This document shows, in pieces, positions 17,310-26,254 of a stretch of 64,000 nt of DNA. The number at the start of each line of letters is the position of its first letter. Within the stretch, counting starts at the first letter, position 1. Origin of the DNA: Chloroflexota bacterium (GTDB lineage: Bacteria > Chloroflexota > Limnocylindria > P2-11E). The notes beneath the pieces were generated by a model. That model did not search any database, was not told where the DNA came from, and saw only the letters and a program-made list of their open reading frames with translations. Both the position numbers and the translations under genes were made by a program. The stretch lies in contig DAIDAP010000023.1 in assembly GCA_027310565.1 (NCBI GenBank), positions 109,785-173,784 of the forward strand. Direction: 5' to 3'.

Positions 17310-18007
17310 GTCCTCATGGTCGCACGGCTCCAGCGGTAGCGGTGCTCGGGCCGTCCCGCGGCGCCGTAGCGCATCTCGATCTCGACGAGGCCGGCGCGCG
17401 ACAGGTGGTCGAGGTAACGCCGCGAGGTCACGCGGCTCATCCCGGTCGCCGCGGCGACCTCGCTCGCCGAGAGGTCGTGCGAGCCCCCGCGCAGCGTCCG
17501 CGCGACGAGCGCGAGCGTCGCCGGCGAGAGCCCCTTCGGCAGCTCGGCCGCCTCGCGCGGAGCCCGCAGGAGCGCGTACAGCTCGTCGATCTCCGCCTGG
17601 TCCACCTCGCGCAGCGTCCCCAGGCGCAACCGCGCGGCGGCGTAGCTCTCGAGCTTCTCGCGGAACGCGTTGAACTGGAACGGCTTCACCAGATAGTGCA
17701 CCACGCCGCCCTGGAGCGCCGAGCGCAGCGTGTCGACGTCGTTCGCCGCGGTGATCGCGATGACGTCCACGGACGGACGACCCGGCGCGCGCAGCTCGCG
17801 CAACACCTCGAGCCCGGAGCGGTCGGGGAGGTAGATGTCGAGCAGCACGAGGTCGGGCCGCTCGCGCTCGGCGAGCGCGAGCGCGTCGGCCGCGGTGTGC
17901 GCGGCGCCGACGACGACGAACGACGGCAGACGCTCGATGAAGCCCCGGTGGACCTCGGCGACGCGGTAGTCATCGTCGACGATGAGGGTGCGGATGCGGT
18001 CGCTCAC
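17306..18007 (-). CDS. CitB/DcuR-type response regulator
   Basis: An N-terminal receiver domain (RTLIVDDDYRVAEVHRGF, phospho-acceptor Asp in LLDIYLP, Lys in HYLVKPFQFNAF) is followed by a C-terminal winged-helix region (ASEVAAATGMSRVTSRRYLDHL) of the CitB/DpiA/DcuR type. It should activate the carboxylate transport and catabolic genes when phosphorylated by the adjacent kinase. I used GTG 18007, with GAGG 9 nt upstream. An in-frame GTG at 18022 overlapping the kinase stop is equally plausible and would add five residues. Confidence 0.88.
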   Translation of the reverse strand: MSDRIRTLIVDDDYRVAEVHRGFIERLPSFVVVGAAHTAADALALAERERPDLVLLDIYLPDRSGLEVLRELRAPGRPSVDVIAITAANDVDTLRSALQGGVVHYLVKPFQFNAFREKLESYAAARLRLGTLREVDQAEIDELYALLRAPREAAELPKGLSPATLALVARTLRGGSHDLSASEVAAATGMSRVTSRRYLDHLSRAGLVEIEMRYGAAGRPEHRYRWSRATMRT

Positions 18008-18018
18008 GTCGGTCGACC

Positions 18019-19683
18019 TCACGACGGGACGGCGGGCCCCGTCGTGGTGGCAACGGGCTCCTGGACGACACCCGGGACGAGCGCGGTGAACACGGCGCCG
18101 CCGTCGTTCGCGACGTGGACCCAGCCGCCGCGGCGCTGCGCGACCTGGCGGACCAGGGCGAGACCGAGGCCGTGATGCGCGCCGCCGGCCTTCGTCGTGA
18201 ACCCTTCGCGGAAGATCTCCTCGGCCAGCGCCGTGTCGACGCCCGAGCCCGAGTCGCGCACGCGGACGACCACGCCGGCGTCCTCGGTGTGCACGCTCAC
18301 CTCGATCCACGGCTTCTCGCGGCCCGCGACCGCGTCGATGGCGTTGTCGACCAGGTTGCCGACCACGGTGATGAGGTCGCGCACGTCACCGATCTCGCGC
18401 GGCAGGCGGGCCTCCGGCGCGAGCCGGAACTCGACGTTGCGCTCGGACGCGAGCGCGGCCTTCGCGAGGAGGAGTGCGGCGAGCGCCGGATCTTCGATCC
18501 GTTGCTGCACTCGGTCGACGAGCTCCTGATGCACCAGGCTCGTCTCGGCGATGAACGCGATCGCCTCCCGCAGACGACCGAGCTCGATGAGACCGCCGAC
18601 GGTGTGGAGCTTGTTCGAGAACTCGTGCGCCTGTGCGCGCAGCGCCTGCGCGAGACCGCGCTCCGTGTCGAGCTCGCGGAGCACGCCCTCGAGCTCGGTC
18701 CGGTCGCGAAGCGTGACGACGGCGCCGACGTCGCGCCCGCGCACCGACACCGGCATGCGGTTCGCGACGAGGACGCGCTCGCCGGCGAGCATGATCTGGT
18801 CGCTCGCGCTCTGCGCGCGCGTGAGCACCTCGCGGACGTGCGGGTTCGGCACCAGGTCCTCGAGCGGCCGTCCCTCCACCTGCCCCTCGAGGCTCAGGAG
18901 GCGCCGGGCCTCGTCGTTCGCGAGCGCGACCTTCCCGTCTCGGTCCATCGCCAGCACGCCCTCGCGGATGCCGTGCAGCATCGCGTCGCGCTGCTCCAGG
19001 AGTCCGGCGATCTCGCGCGCTCCCAGGCCGAACGTCTGCGCCTCGATGCGCCGTGCGAGCACGAGCGAGCCGGCGATGCCGAGGGCGAGCGCGAGGAGGA
19101 CTGTGAGCGTCATGGTGGGGAGCGCCTGCCCGAGCTTCTCCGCCAGCTGTTCCTCGAGGAAGCCGACGGAGACCATCCCCACGACCTCGTTGTCCTTCGT
19201 GATCGGGACCTTCGCCCGAAGGGACCGTCCGAGGGTCCCCTGCTGGACGCCCACGTACACGTCGCCGGCCAGCGGGATGCTGGGGTCCGTCGACACGCGC
19301 TCGCCGAGCCGCGCGGGATTCGGATGGGAGTACCGGATGCCCTGCGCGTTCGCGACGACGACGAAGTCGGCGCCGACGGATCTGCGGATCGCCTCGGCGA
19401 TGGGCTGGATGACCTTCGCCGGCTCCGGTTCGTCCATCGCGTCGAGGATGTCCGGCGTCGCCGCGACCGCGTACGCGATCGTGAGCGCGCGCTGCTTGTA
19501 CTGCTCGTCGATCTGGTTGCTCACCAGCCCGTAGGAGGCGAGCGCGCCGACGATCACGATGCCGGCGACGAGGTTCACCTGCATGAGGAGCAGCTGCGAG
19601 GACAGCGAGAGGCGCCGCAGCCCGCGAAGCGGCGCCGCGAGCGGCGATGCGACGGCCGCCCGACGACGCATGCCGACCGTCAC
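18019..19683 (-). CDS. CitA/DcuS-type sensor histidine kinase
   Basis: Two membrane helices (about 31-54 and 188-210) flank an extracytoplasmic sensor domain of the CitA/DcuS Cache/PAS type containing GIRYSHPNPARLGERV. A cytoplasmic PAS domain follows (about 225-335). The Spo0B-type H-box AQAHEFSNKLH has the phospho-accepting His at 353, and the ATPase domain carries GNLVDNAIDAV, DSGSGV and HHGLGLALV. Relatives sense citrate, fumarate or other carboxylates directly. It overlaps pdxA by 4 nt, so enzyme and sensor are translated together. Confidence 0.92.
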   Translation of the reverse strand: MTVGMRRRAAVASPLAAPLRGLRRLSLSSQLLLMQVNLVAGIVIVGALASYGLVSNQIDEQYKQRALTIAYAVAATPDILDAMDEPEPAKVIQPIAEAIRRSVGADFVVVANAQGIRYSHPNPARLGERVSTDPSIPLAGDVYVGVQQGTLGRSLRAKVPITKDNEVVGMVSVGFLEEQLAEKLGQALPTMTLTVLLALALGIAGSLVLARRIEAQTFGLGAREIAGLLEQRDAMLHGIREGVLAMDRDGKVALANDEARRLLSLEGQVEGRPLEDLVPNPHVREVLTRAQSASDQIMLAGERVLVANRMPVSVRGRDVGAVVTLRDRTELEGVLRELDTERGLAQALRAQAHEFSNKLHTVGGLIELGRLREAIAFIAETSLVHQELVDRVQQRIEDPALAALLLAKAALASERNVEFRLAPEARLPREIGDVRDLITVVGNLVDNAIDAVAGREKPWIEVSVHTEDAGVVVRVRDSGSGVDTALAEEIFREGFTTKAGGAHHGLGLALVRQVAQRRGGWVHVANDGGAVFTALVPGVVQEPVATTTGPAVPS

Positions 19684-20723
19684 GGTCCGGCCTCACGCCG
19701 CTGCGCCACGCGTCGCGCGCCCATGGTCCACGCGAGGTCGAATGCCGCTCGCATCGCCGACGGATCGGCGCGGCCGGTGCCGACGATGTCGTACGCGGTC
19801 CCGTGCGCCGGGGTGGTGACCGGGACGGGGAGACCGCCCTGGAGACTGACCGCGCGTCCGGATGTCATGAGCTTGAGTGCGATCTGCCCCTGGTCGTGGT
19901 ACATGGTGACCACACCGTCGTACGCCCCGTCGCGCACACGCAAGAAGACGCGGTCGGCGGGCAGCGGTCCCTCGACACCGGGCACGCGCCCCCGCGCGCG
20001 CTCGACCGCCGGCGCGATGACGTCGATCTCGTCGCGACCGGCGAGCCCGCCGTCGCCGAGATGCGGGTTGAGGCCGCACACCGCGATGCGCGGGCGCTCG
20101 ATCCCCGCGTCGCGCATGGTGCGGTCGATGAGGACCACCGCGTCGACGATGCGCTCGATCGTGATGAGCCCGCTCACGTCCTTCAGCGGCACGTGTGAGG
20201 TCACGCGTGAGGACCACACGCCGTTCGCGACGTTGATCTCGCATACGTAGCCCGCGACGCCGAGCCGGTCGGCGAGCCAGTGAAGCTCGTCCGCGAAGGG
20301 GTTGCCGCCGTCGTGCAGGGCCTTCTTGTTGAGCGGCGCGAAGCAGACCGCGTCCGCGCGGCCCGCGGCCGCGAGGTCGACGGCGATCGCGAGCGTACGC
20401 AGCGCGTGCGCGCCCGCCGCCGCGCTCGGGGCGCCAAGGGCGAAGCCACCCCTGACGCCTTCGACGCGCTGGAGGACCGGGCGGCCGGAGGCGAAGTCCG
20501 GGTCGGCCGGTGCGCCCGTCTCGGCGACGTCCAGACCCACGCCGGCGATACGCGCACCGCGACGAAGCTCGCCACCATCGCCGATGACGTGGATCTCGGC
20601 CGCCTCGGTCGCCGTGGCGTCCGCGAGCAGGCGTGCCACGAGCTCGGGACCGATGCCCGTCGGGTCGCCGAGCGTGAGCGCGACGCGTGGCCGGCCGCGC
20701 GCCGCCGGTGGCGCCGCCGTCAC
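19680..20723 (-). CDS. PdxA-family NAD-dependent dehydrogenase
   Basis: This 347-aa protein has the PdxA fold (VALTLGDPTGIGPE at the N-terminus). Its three metal-binding histidines are in TSHVPLKDV, MYHDQGQI and TPAHGTAYDIVG. PdxA oxidises and decarboxylates 4-phosphohydroxy-threonine in vitamin B6 synthesis, but PdxA2 paralogs act on other hydroxy-acids such as phosphothreonate or cis-dihydrodiols. With a carboxylate sensor and an aconitase-type enzyme in the same operon and no other pdx gene, a catabolic role is more likely. It is the first gene of the operon and is divergent from tctC. Confidence 0.85.
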   Translation of the reverse strand: MTAAPPAARGRPRVALTLGDPTGIGPELVARLLADATATEAAEIHVIGDGGELRRGARIAGVGLDVAETGAPADPDFASGRPVLQRVEGVRGGFALGAPSAAAGAHALRTLAIAVDLAAAGRADAVCFAPLNKKALHDGGNPFADELHWLADRLGVAGYVCEINVANGVWSSRVTSHVPLKDVSGLITIERIVDAVVLIDRTMRDAGIERPRIAVCGLNPHLGDGGLAGRDEIDVIAPAVERARGRVPGVEGPLPADRVFLRVRDGAYDGVVTMYHDQGQIALKLMTSGRAVSLQGGLPVPVTTPAHGTAYDIVGTGRADPSAMRAAFDLAWTMGARRVAQRREAGP

Positions 20724-20842
20724 GACCGAAACGACCAGAACGTGTTCAACGAACGCATCCCCTCGTTAGCCGCGGGCTGTCCGTAGCGTAACCGTGCCTG
20801 GCGGTCCCCGCCGCGCGATACGTAGACGGAGGTGTGTCCCAA

Positions 20843-21895
20843 ATGCGAATCGCACGTGTCCTCGCCTCCTTCATGGCGGCCACGCTCGTCGCGGCCGCGT
20901 GCGGAGGCGGCGCGCAACCATCACCGTCCGCGGCGCCCGCGACGTCCGCGGCGGCGAAGACCACGGCCGCGGCGACCACCGCGGCACCCGTGCTGACCAA
21001 GGCGATGACGATCGTCGCTCCCGCCGGCGCCGGCGGCGGCTACGACACGACCGCGCGACTCATCGCGAAGATCATCACCGAGGACAAGCTGTACACGCAG
21101 ACGGTCACGGTGATCAACCAGCCCGGCAACGGCGGTCTCACCGCGACGGCCGACCTGGTGAACAACAAGAAGGGCGACCCCTACACGACCATGGTGATCG
21201 GGCGCGTCGCGCTCGGCGCGCAGATCACGACGAAGTCGCAGGTGAAGCTCTCGCAGCTGACGATCATCGCGCGCCTCATGGGTGAGGCCGAGCTCGTCAC
21301 CGTGCCGGCGAACTCGCCGTTCAACTCGGTGAACGACGTCATCGCCGCGCTCAAGAAGGACATCAACAGCGTGAAGTTCGCCGGCGGCTCGGCCGGCGGC
21401 ATCGATCAAGAGCTCGCGTCCCGCTTCGTCGAGCTCGCGGGTGGCAACGTGAGCACCTGGAAGGGTTATGTCGCGTACCCAGGCGGCGGAGAGGCCGCGG
21501 CCGCGGTCATCGGCGGCCAGGTGCAGGTCGGCATCTCCGGCGGTGCCGAGTGGTATCCCCACATCCAGTCGGGCAAGATGAAGGCCCTCGCCATCTCGTC
21601 GGCCGAGGCGCCGAAGAGCGAGACCGGCAGCAAGATCAAGACGCTGAAGTCGCAGGGCATCGACATCGTCCTGCTGAACTGGCGCTTCCTGACCGCGCCG
21701 CCAGGGATCACGCCCGACCAGCTCAAGGCGCTCCAGGACCTCGCCACGAAGGTCCACGCGTCCGCGGGCTGGAAGGATTTCGTCCAGAAGAACGACTGGG
21801 AGGACAATTTCACGACGGAGGGACTTCCCGCGTTCCTCGACTCGGAGGAGAAGCAGCTCACGAAAACGCTCACCGATCTCGGCATGGTGAAGTAG
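20843..21895 (+). CDS. tctC: TctC-type tripartite tricarboxylate transporter binding lipoprotein
   Basis: A lipoprotein signal ends in LVAAAC with the lipid-bearing Cys at residue 20. It is followed by a low-complexity Ala/Thr/Ser linker to about residue 52. The Bug/TctC ligand domain starts TIVAPAGAGGGYDTTARLIA and contains INQPGNGG. It delivers a carboxylate to the TctAB permease. I chose ATG 20843, which has GGAGG 10 nt upstream; a GTG at 20834 is too close to that site. Of the divergent region 20724-20842 I can say only that it must hold both promoters. Confidence 0.9.
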   Translation: MRIARVLASFMAATLVAAACGGGAQPSPSAAPATSAAAKTTAAATTAAPVLTKAMTIVAPAGAGGGYDTTARLIAKIITEDKLYTQTVTVINQPGNGGLTATADLVNNKKGDPYTTMVIGRVALGAQITTKSQVKLSQLTIIARLMGEAELVTVPANSPFNSVNDVIAALKKDINSVKFAGGSAGGIDQELASRFVELAGGNVSTWKGYVAYPGGGEAAAAVIGGQVQVGISGGAEWYPHIQSGKMKALAISSAEAPKSETGSKIKTLKSQGIDIVLLNWRFLTAPPGITPDQLKALQDLATKVHASAGWKDFVQKNDWEDNFTTEGLPAFLDSEEKQLTKTLTDLGMVK

Positions 21896-22338
21896 TGCGG
21901 CACCCCGATCTCATCGGGGCTTTCGTCATCTTCATCTTCGGTCTCGTGGCGATCGCCGCGGCGCTGACGACCCCGGACCCGGGGTTCGGGGTCGTCGGCC
22001 CCGGCGTCCTCGCGGCGTGGCTCGGCGGCTTCGTCCTCCTCACCGCCGCGTGGATGGGATGGACGACGCTGCGGGGCCGCGAGGTCCCGCAGCTCGTGCC
22101 CATCGACTACCGGCCGCTCGCGTCCTCGGTCGGCGCCATGGCCCTGTACTTCACGCTCTTCGTCCCGCTCGGGTTCGTCGTCGCGAGCGCGGCGTTCCTC
22201 GTCGTCGAGACGCGCATCCTCGGCAGCCGTCGTCTCGTGCGCGACGCCGTCGCCGGCATCCTCTTCATCGTGGTGATCGACTTCGTCTTCGTGCGACTCA
22301 TCGGCGTGCAGCTCCCGCGCGGGATCCTGTCCTTCTGA
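21895..22338 (+). CDS. tctB: TctB-type small permease subunit
   Basis: This 147-aa integral membrane protein has four predicted helices (about 7-27, 37-55, 75-97 and 112-135), the TctB layout. It pairs with TctA in the membrane. GTG 21895 shares one base with the tctC stop, so translation is coupled. Confidence 0.85.
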   Translation: MRHPDLIGAFVIFIFGLVAIAAALTTPDPGFGVVGPGVLAAWLGGFVLLTAAWMGWTTLRGREVPQLVPIDYRPLASSVGAMALYFTLFVPLGFVVASAAFLVVETRILGSRRLVRDAVAGILFIVVIDFVFVRLIGVQLPRGILSF

Positions 22339-23870
22339 TGGATATCCTCGGGAACCTCCTCGCCGGGTTCGGCGTCGCGCTGCAGCCGCAGAACCTCGTC
22401 TACGCCTTCATCGGCGTCACCGTCGGTACGGGCATCGGTGTCCTCCCGGGCATCGGCCCCGCGCTCACGATCTCGCTCCTGCTGCCGCTCACCTTCAGCC
22501 TCGACTCGACGCCCGCGTTCATCATGTTCGGCGGCCTCTACTACGGCGCGATGTACGGGGGCTCGACGACGTCGATCCTCGTGAACACGCCGGGCGAGTC
22601 CGCCTCCGTCGTCACCGCGATCGACGGCTACCAGATGGCGAAGAAGGGCCGCGCCGGCGCGGCGCTCGCGACGGCCGCGATCGGCTCGTTCGTGGCGGGG
22701 ACGTTCGCCACGATCGTGCTCATGGTCCTCGCGACGACCCTCGCCGACCTCGCGGTGCTGCTCGGACCGCCCGAGTACTTCGCGCTCATGCTCGTCGCGC
22801 TCGCGGCGGTGTCGAGCCTCTCGGGCACCTCGGTCGCCAAGTCGGTCTTCGCGACCCTCTTCGGGCTGCTCGTCGGCCTCGTCGGCAGCGACGTGCAGAC
22901 CGGCACCGTGCGTCTGGCGTTCGGGATCCAGGACCTCGAGAACGGCATCGACGTCGTGCTCGGCGCGATCGCGCTCTTCGCGATCGGCGAGGTCCTCTGG
23001 GTCGCCGCCACCTCCGGCCGGCAGGGTCCCGAGGAGCGCCAGAAGGTGAAGGGCTCGGTCTGGATGACTCGCGAGGAGTTCCGCCGGTCCATACCCGCGT
23101 GGCTGCGTGGCAGCGCCATCGGGTTCTTCATCGGCGCGCTGCCCGGGGCCGGCGCGACGATCGCGTCGTTCGTCACCTACGGCGTCGAGAAGATGACCTC
23201 GCGGCGGCCGCAGGAGTTCGGCAAGGGGGCGATCGAGGGAGTCGCCGGTCCCGAGGCGGCCAACAACGCGTCGGCCGGCGGCGCGCTCGTCCCGCTCCTC
23301 GGCCTCGGCATCCCCGGCTCGGGCACGACCGCGGTCATGCTCGCGGCGTTCACGATCTACGGCATCCAGCCCGGCCCGCTCCTCTTCTCGCAGCACGCCG
23401 ACCTGGTGTGGGGCCTCATCGCGAGCCTCTACATCGCGAACGCGGCGCTCCTCATCCTCAACCTGCCGCTCGTAGGTGTGTGGGTGAAGCTCCTCGACAT
23501 CCCGAAGCCGCTCCTCTACTCGGGCATCATCGTCATCTCCGCGCTCGGCGTGTATTCGCTGAACTACAGCGCGTTCGAGCTCGGCGTCGCGTTCGTCCTG
23601 GGGCTCGTCGGCTTCCTGTTCCGGCGCTTCGACTACCCGCTCGCCCCGGTCATCCTCGGGATCGTCCTCGCGCCGCTCCTCGACAACAACTTCCGCCGCG
23701 CGATGATCATGACGAGCGGCGACGTGCTTGCAGTCGTGCTGCGGCCCGGTGCGGCGCTCATGCTCGTCGCTGCGATCCTCTTCTTCTCGTTCCCGTTCCT
23801 GCTGCGGCTGTACGGCCGCCTGTCGGGGAAGCGCGAGATCGCGGAGCTCATCGAGACCGACGTCGGGTAG
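22338..23870 (+). CDS. tctA: TctA-type large permease subunit
   Basis: This 510-aa polytopic membrane protein has the TctA signatures [39 protein letters not shown] and [28 protein letters not shown]. It should carry a carboxylate in by cation symport, fed by TctC. The ATG overlaps the last base of the tctB stop. It completes a full tctCBA system facing the two-component/aconitase operon. Confidence 0.95.
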   Translation: MDILGNLLAGFGVALQPQNLVYAFIGVTVGTGIGVLPGIGPALTISLLLPLTFSLDSTPAFIMFGGLYYGAMYGGSTTSILVNTPGESASVVTAIDGYQMAKKGRAGAALATAAIGSFVAGTFATIVLMVLATTLADLAVLLGPPEYFALMLVALAAVSSLSGTSVAKSVFATLFGLLVGLVGSDVQTGTVRLAFGIQDLENGIDVVLGAIALFAIGEVLWVAATSGRQGPEERQKVKGSVWMTREEFRRSIPAWLRGSAIGFFIGALPGAGATIASFVTYGVEKMTSRRPQEFGKGAIEGVAGPEAANNASAGGALVPLLGLGIPGSGTTAVMLAAFTIYGIQPGPLLFSQHADLVWGLIASLYIANAALLILNLPLVGVWVKLLDIPKPLLYSGIIVISALGVYSLNYSAFELGVAFVLGLVGFLFRRFDYPLAPVILGIVLAPLLDNNFRRAMIMTSGDVLAVVLRPGAALMLVAAILFFSFPFLLRLYGRLSGKREIAELIETDVG

Positions 23871-23878
23871 CTGCGCCC

Positions 23879-24108
23879 CTAGGTCTGAGGCTCGAAGGGG
23901 TCGAGGAGCGCGAAGCCCGTCCGAGCCACGTCCGCCGTGTTCCTCGTGACCAACGTCAGTCCGGTGATCCTCGCGGTCGCGGCGAGCGGTCCGTCGATGT
24001 AGTGGAGACGCAGGTCGGCCAGCCACGCTCGAACCACCGCCGGACGTTCGGATCGGCGTTCGCCTTCCGGATCTCCGACACGACGCTCGTGTCGAGCAGC
24101 TAGCTCAC
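23879..24108 (-). pseudogene. Decayed PIN-domain toxin gene
   Basis: Reading from GTG 24108, the codons give V-S-stop-LLDTSVVSEIRKANADPNVRRW, a FitB/VapC-type PIN N-terminus with TAG as third codon. The remainder continues in another frame as RAWLADLRLHYIDGPLAATA and TGLTLVTRNTADVARTGF, the PIN C-terminus. The middle of about 60 residues is missing. With a nonsense codon, a frame change and an internal deletion it cannot make an active RNase. It overlaps the antitoxin remnant in a GTGA arrangement, as in intact pairs. Confidence 0.8.
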
Positions 24109-24295
24109 CGCCCGGTCGCTCCGCGACGGGAAGGCAGCGTGACGACGCGCGCCCGCTCCGTAGCGCGCCCGAGATCCAGCGTCTCCAGGTCGGGAGCGCC
24201 GCGCAGGAAGTCCTTGAAGCTCGGGGCGGCTGCTCGGGAGGCACGGCGGACCAGCTCGCTGAGCGCTGTTTCGCCTCCTGCAGCTGCCAACGCAC
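24105..24295 (-). pseudogene. Decayed Phd/YefM antitoxin gene
   Basis: From GTG 24295 one frame reads MRWQLQEAKQR and the next frame continues SELVRRAS, so the common QRFSELVRRAS antitoxin motif is broken by loss of one base. After that the sequence jumps to PSFKDFLRGAPDLETLDL, an antitoxin C-terminus, with the central part missing. A 61-codon frame from TTG 24290 remains open but lacks the normal N-terminus. It is a remnant of the antitoxin that matched the broken PIN gene. Confidence 0.72.
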
Positions 24296-24382
24296 CGCCG
24301 AGACCCTCCTGTCCAGACTGTCTAGGTCACAGTACGCAAGGCCGCGTGCGGAGCCGATCGGGACCAGACGTCCGACAGACTG

Positions 24383-25780
24383 CTACGCCGCGACGCCGGC
24401 ACGGCGCAGCAGGCGCGTGAGCCCGCACACGTCGGCGAGCTCGGCGATGCCCCAGACCGTCCGCGCGATCCGTTCCGCCTCGGGCCGCGCGACCTGCGCC
24501 CACGCCGCGCAGTCCGTGAGCTTCGCCTCGAGCTCCGCGTCGGTCATCGGGTCGGCGGGGCTGCCCTTGCCGAAGTCCGCGCGCCCGCTCACGAGGCGTC
24601 CGTCGGTCGTCTCCACCTCGACGATGGTGGTCATCTTCTCGTAGCCGGCGGCCTCGGCCTCGGGATGCACGCCGAACTCCACGAGCGCGATGAGCTCCTG
24701 TACGTCGCGCCGGTTCACGACCTCGGCGGTGAACTCGGCGAGGCCGGCCTTCCGCTCGATGAGCAGGATCGCCATGCAGAACTCCATGCTGAACTTCGCC
24801 TCGAGCTCGGTCCGCGGACGGTGGTGGATGAGCGCGTTCGGCATGTTGCGGTTCGTCCCGACACGCACGCGCCGCACCCGCTCGGGACGGAGGTCGTTGT
24901 CCGCGATGAGGCGCCGCATGACACCCATGCCGGGATGCGTGAGCGACCCTGACGGATGCGGCTTGATCGACACGCCCGGCCGCTCGAACGACCACGGCCG
25001 CCCGAGGGCGCCGTCGATGGCGTCCGCGTCGTAGCCGCCGCCCGCGGCCTGGAAGAATCCGCGCTTGGCCTCGAGGATGTCCTCGGCCGCGGTCCAGCCG
25101 AGCGTCGCCAGGTCCGCCGCGACGACGCCGTTCTCCGCGGCGCGGCCGGCGTGGAACGGCTTCGTCATCGTGCCGAAGTTCTCGCGCAGCCCGGCGGAGG
25201 TGCTCGCGGCGATGCCGAGCGTCCGCGCCGCCGTCGGCACGTCCGCGCGCCGCAGCCGCGCGAGGGCCGCCGCGGCGCCGATCGCGCCGATGGTGCCGGT
25301 GCTGTGGAAGCCGTCCTGGTAGTGGCGCGGCGCGATCGCCTCCGCCACCTTCATCTCCACTTCGGTCCCGACGAGGTACGCGTCGAGCACGTCGGCGCCG
25401 CTCGCGCCGCGCGTCTCGGCGTCGGCGAGCACGGCGGGCAGCACCGGCGCGGTGGGGTGGGTGAGCAGGCCGTACACGCGGTCGGGCCTCACCGCGAGCT
25501 GCGTGTCGTCGTAGTCGTCGGCGTGGATGGCGATGCCGTTCGCGAACGCCGCGAACCGCGGCGCGACGGTCCCGGCCGCGCCGATGATCGTCGCGCCGCC
25601 CCCGCACGCGAGCCCGTCGAGGTAGCGGCGCACGAGCCGGCCGCTCTCCGCGGCGCTGCCCGCGAGCGCGAGGCCGATGCCGTCGAGGATCGAGCGGGTG
25701 CCGAGCCGGCGCACCTCCGCCGGGATCGCGGAGCGCGGGGTCAGGGCGATGAACTCGGCGACGGCGCGGGTGAGGGGCAT
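24383..25780 (-). CDS. MmgE/PrpD family protein
   Basis: This 465-aa protein belongs to the 2-methylcitrate dehydratase/cis-aconitate decarboxylase/iminodisuccinate-epimerase superfamily. Signatures include ILDGIGLALAG, the active-site region HADDYDDTQ, HPTAPVLPAVLA, and GFHSTGTIGAIGAAAA, with SIKPHPSGSLTHPG later. Members act on tri- and dicarboxylates, which fits the neighbouring tct and aconitase genes. The lack of prpB or prpC argues against a standard methylcitrate cycle. ATG 25780 is preferred over the TTG one codon earlier. Confidence 0.88.
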   Translation of the reverse strand: MPLTRAVAEFIALTPRSAIPAEVRRLGTRSILDGIGLALAGSAAESGRLVRRYLDGLACGGGATIIGAAGTVAPRFAAFANGIAIHADDYDDTQLAVRPDRVYGLLTHPTAPVLPAVLADAETRGASGADVLDAYLVGTEVEMKVAEAIAPRHYQDGFHSTGTIGAIGAAAALARLRRADVPTAARTLGIAASTSAGLRENFGTMTKPFHAGRAAENGVVAADLATLGWTAAEDILEAKRGFFQAAGGGYDADAIDGALGRPWSFERPGVSIKPHPSGSLTHPGMGVMRRLIADNDLRPERVRRVRVGTNRNMPNALIHHRPRTELEAKFSMEFCMAILLIERKAGLAEFTAEVVNRRDVQELIALVEFGVHPEAEAAGYEKMTTIVEVETTDGRLVSGRADFGKGSPADPMTDAELEAKLTDCAAWAQVARPEAERIARTVWGIAELADVCGLTRLLRRAGVAA

Positions 25781-25817
25781 CAAGACGATGATGCCGCAGG
25801 CGGCGACGGCGGGACCC

Positions 25818-25823
25818 TACTAT
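25818..25823 (+). promoter_or_regulatory. -10 box of a leaderless promoter for the HEPN/MNT pair
   Basis: TACTAT lies 8 nt before the GTG of the HEPN gene at 25832, with no ribosome site between them. Confidence 0.5.
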
Positions 25824-25831
25824 CCGTCACA

Positions 25832-26254
25832 GTGCCGACCGGTCCGCTCGACGAGAAGGAGTACAGCCGCTGGCGGGCGGAAGCCGATCACGCGCTCGAA
25901 GGAGCAAGGGTCCAGCTCGCGGCCGGGCTGCACAACTGGGCCTGCTTCGCCGCCGAGCAATCGGCGCAGCTCGCCCTCAAGGGCCTGCTCCACGGATTCG
26001 GGAAGGGCGCCTGGGGACACGATCTCGTCCGCCTCGGGTCCCTCGCCCACGACGCCGGTCTGATCGTCCCCGCCGACGTCGTCGACGCCACGCGACGGCT
26101 GGGCCGGCACTACGTGGCGACGCGCTACCCCGACGCGCACGCCGAGGGTCCTCCCGGACCGCACTACGGCGAGGCGGACGCGCGGGAGGCCATCCGGGAC
26201 GCCGAGGCCATCGTCGGTTTCGTGGACCACGCATGGAAGAGCCTGGGTGTCTGA
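25832..26254 (+). CDS. HEPN domain protein (putative RNase toxin of a HEPN/MNT pair)
   Basis: This 140-aa helical HEPN protein contains the RX4H signature as R98-YPDA-H103, within HYVATRYPDAH. The first helices (YSRWRAEADHALEGA and NWACFAAEQSAQLALKGLL) match HEPN proteins linked to nucleotidyltransferases. In studied pairs the HEPN protein is an RNase toxin and its MNT partner silences it by adding nucleotides near the RX4H site. The intact motif suggests an active enzyme. It overlaps the MNT gene by 8 nt. Confidence 0.85.
   Translation: MPTGPLDEKEYSRWRAEADHALEGARVQLAAGLHNWACFAAEQSAQLALKGLLHGFGKGAWGHDLVRLGSLAHDAGLIVPADVVDATRRLGRHYVATRYPDAHAEGPPGPHYGEADAREAIRDAEAIVGFVDHAWKSLGV

Noticed and set aside
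18115..20250. 711-codon plus-strand open frame opposite the kinase and pdxA genes
   Set aside because: Antisense to two genes with intact family motifs; composition is Arg/Asp/Leu-biased, as expected for a shadow.
19680..20723. Vitamin B6 biosynthesis PdxA
   Set aside because: No other pdx gene is near and it is fused into a carboxylate two-component operon; a catabolic PdxA2-like role is more likely, though not proven.
20744..20754. GTTC-AAC-GAAC as operator for the response regulator
   Set aside because: Arms of only 4 bp; such short repeats are common by chance.
24383..25780. PrpD of a methylcitrate cycle
   Set aside because: No prpB, prpC or acnD-like partner in the methylcitrate arrangement; only the broad MmgE/PrpD family is supported.
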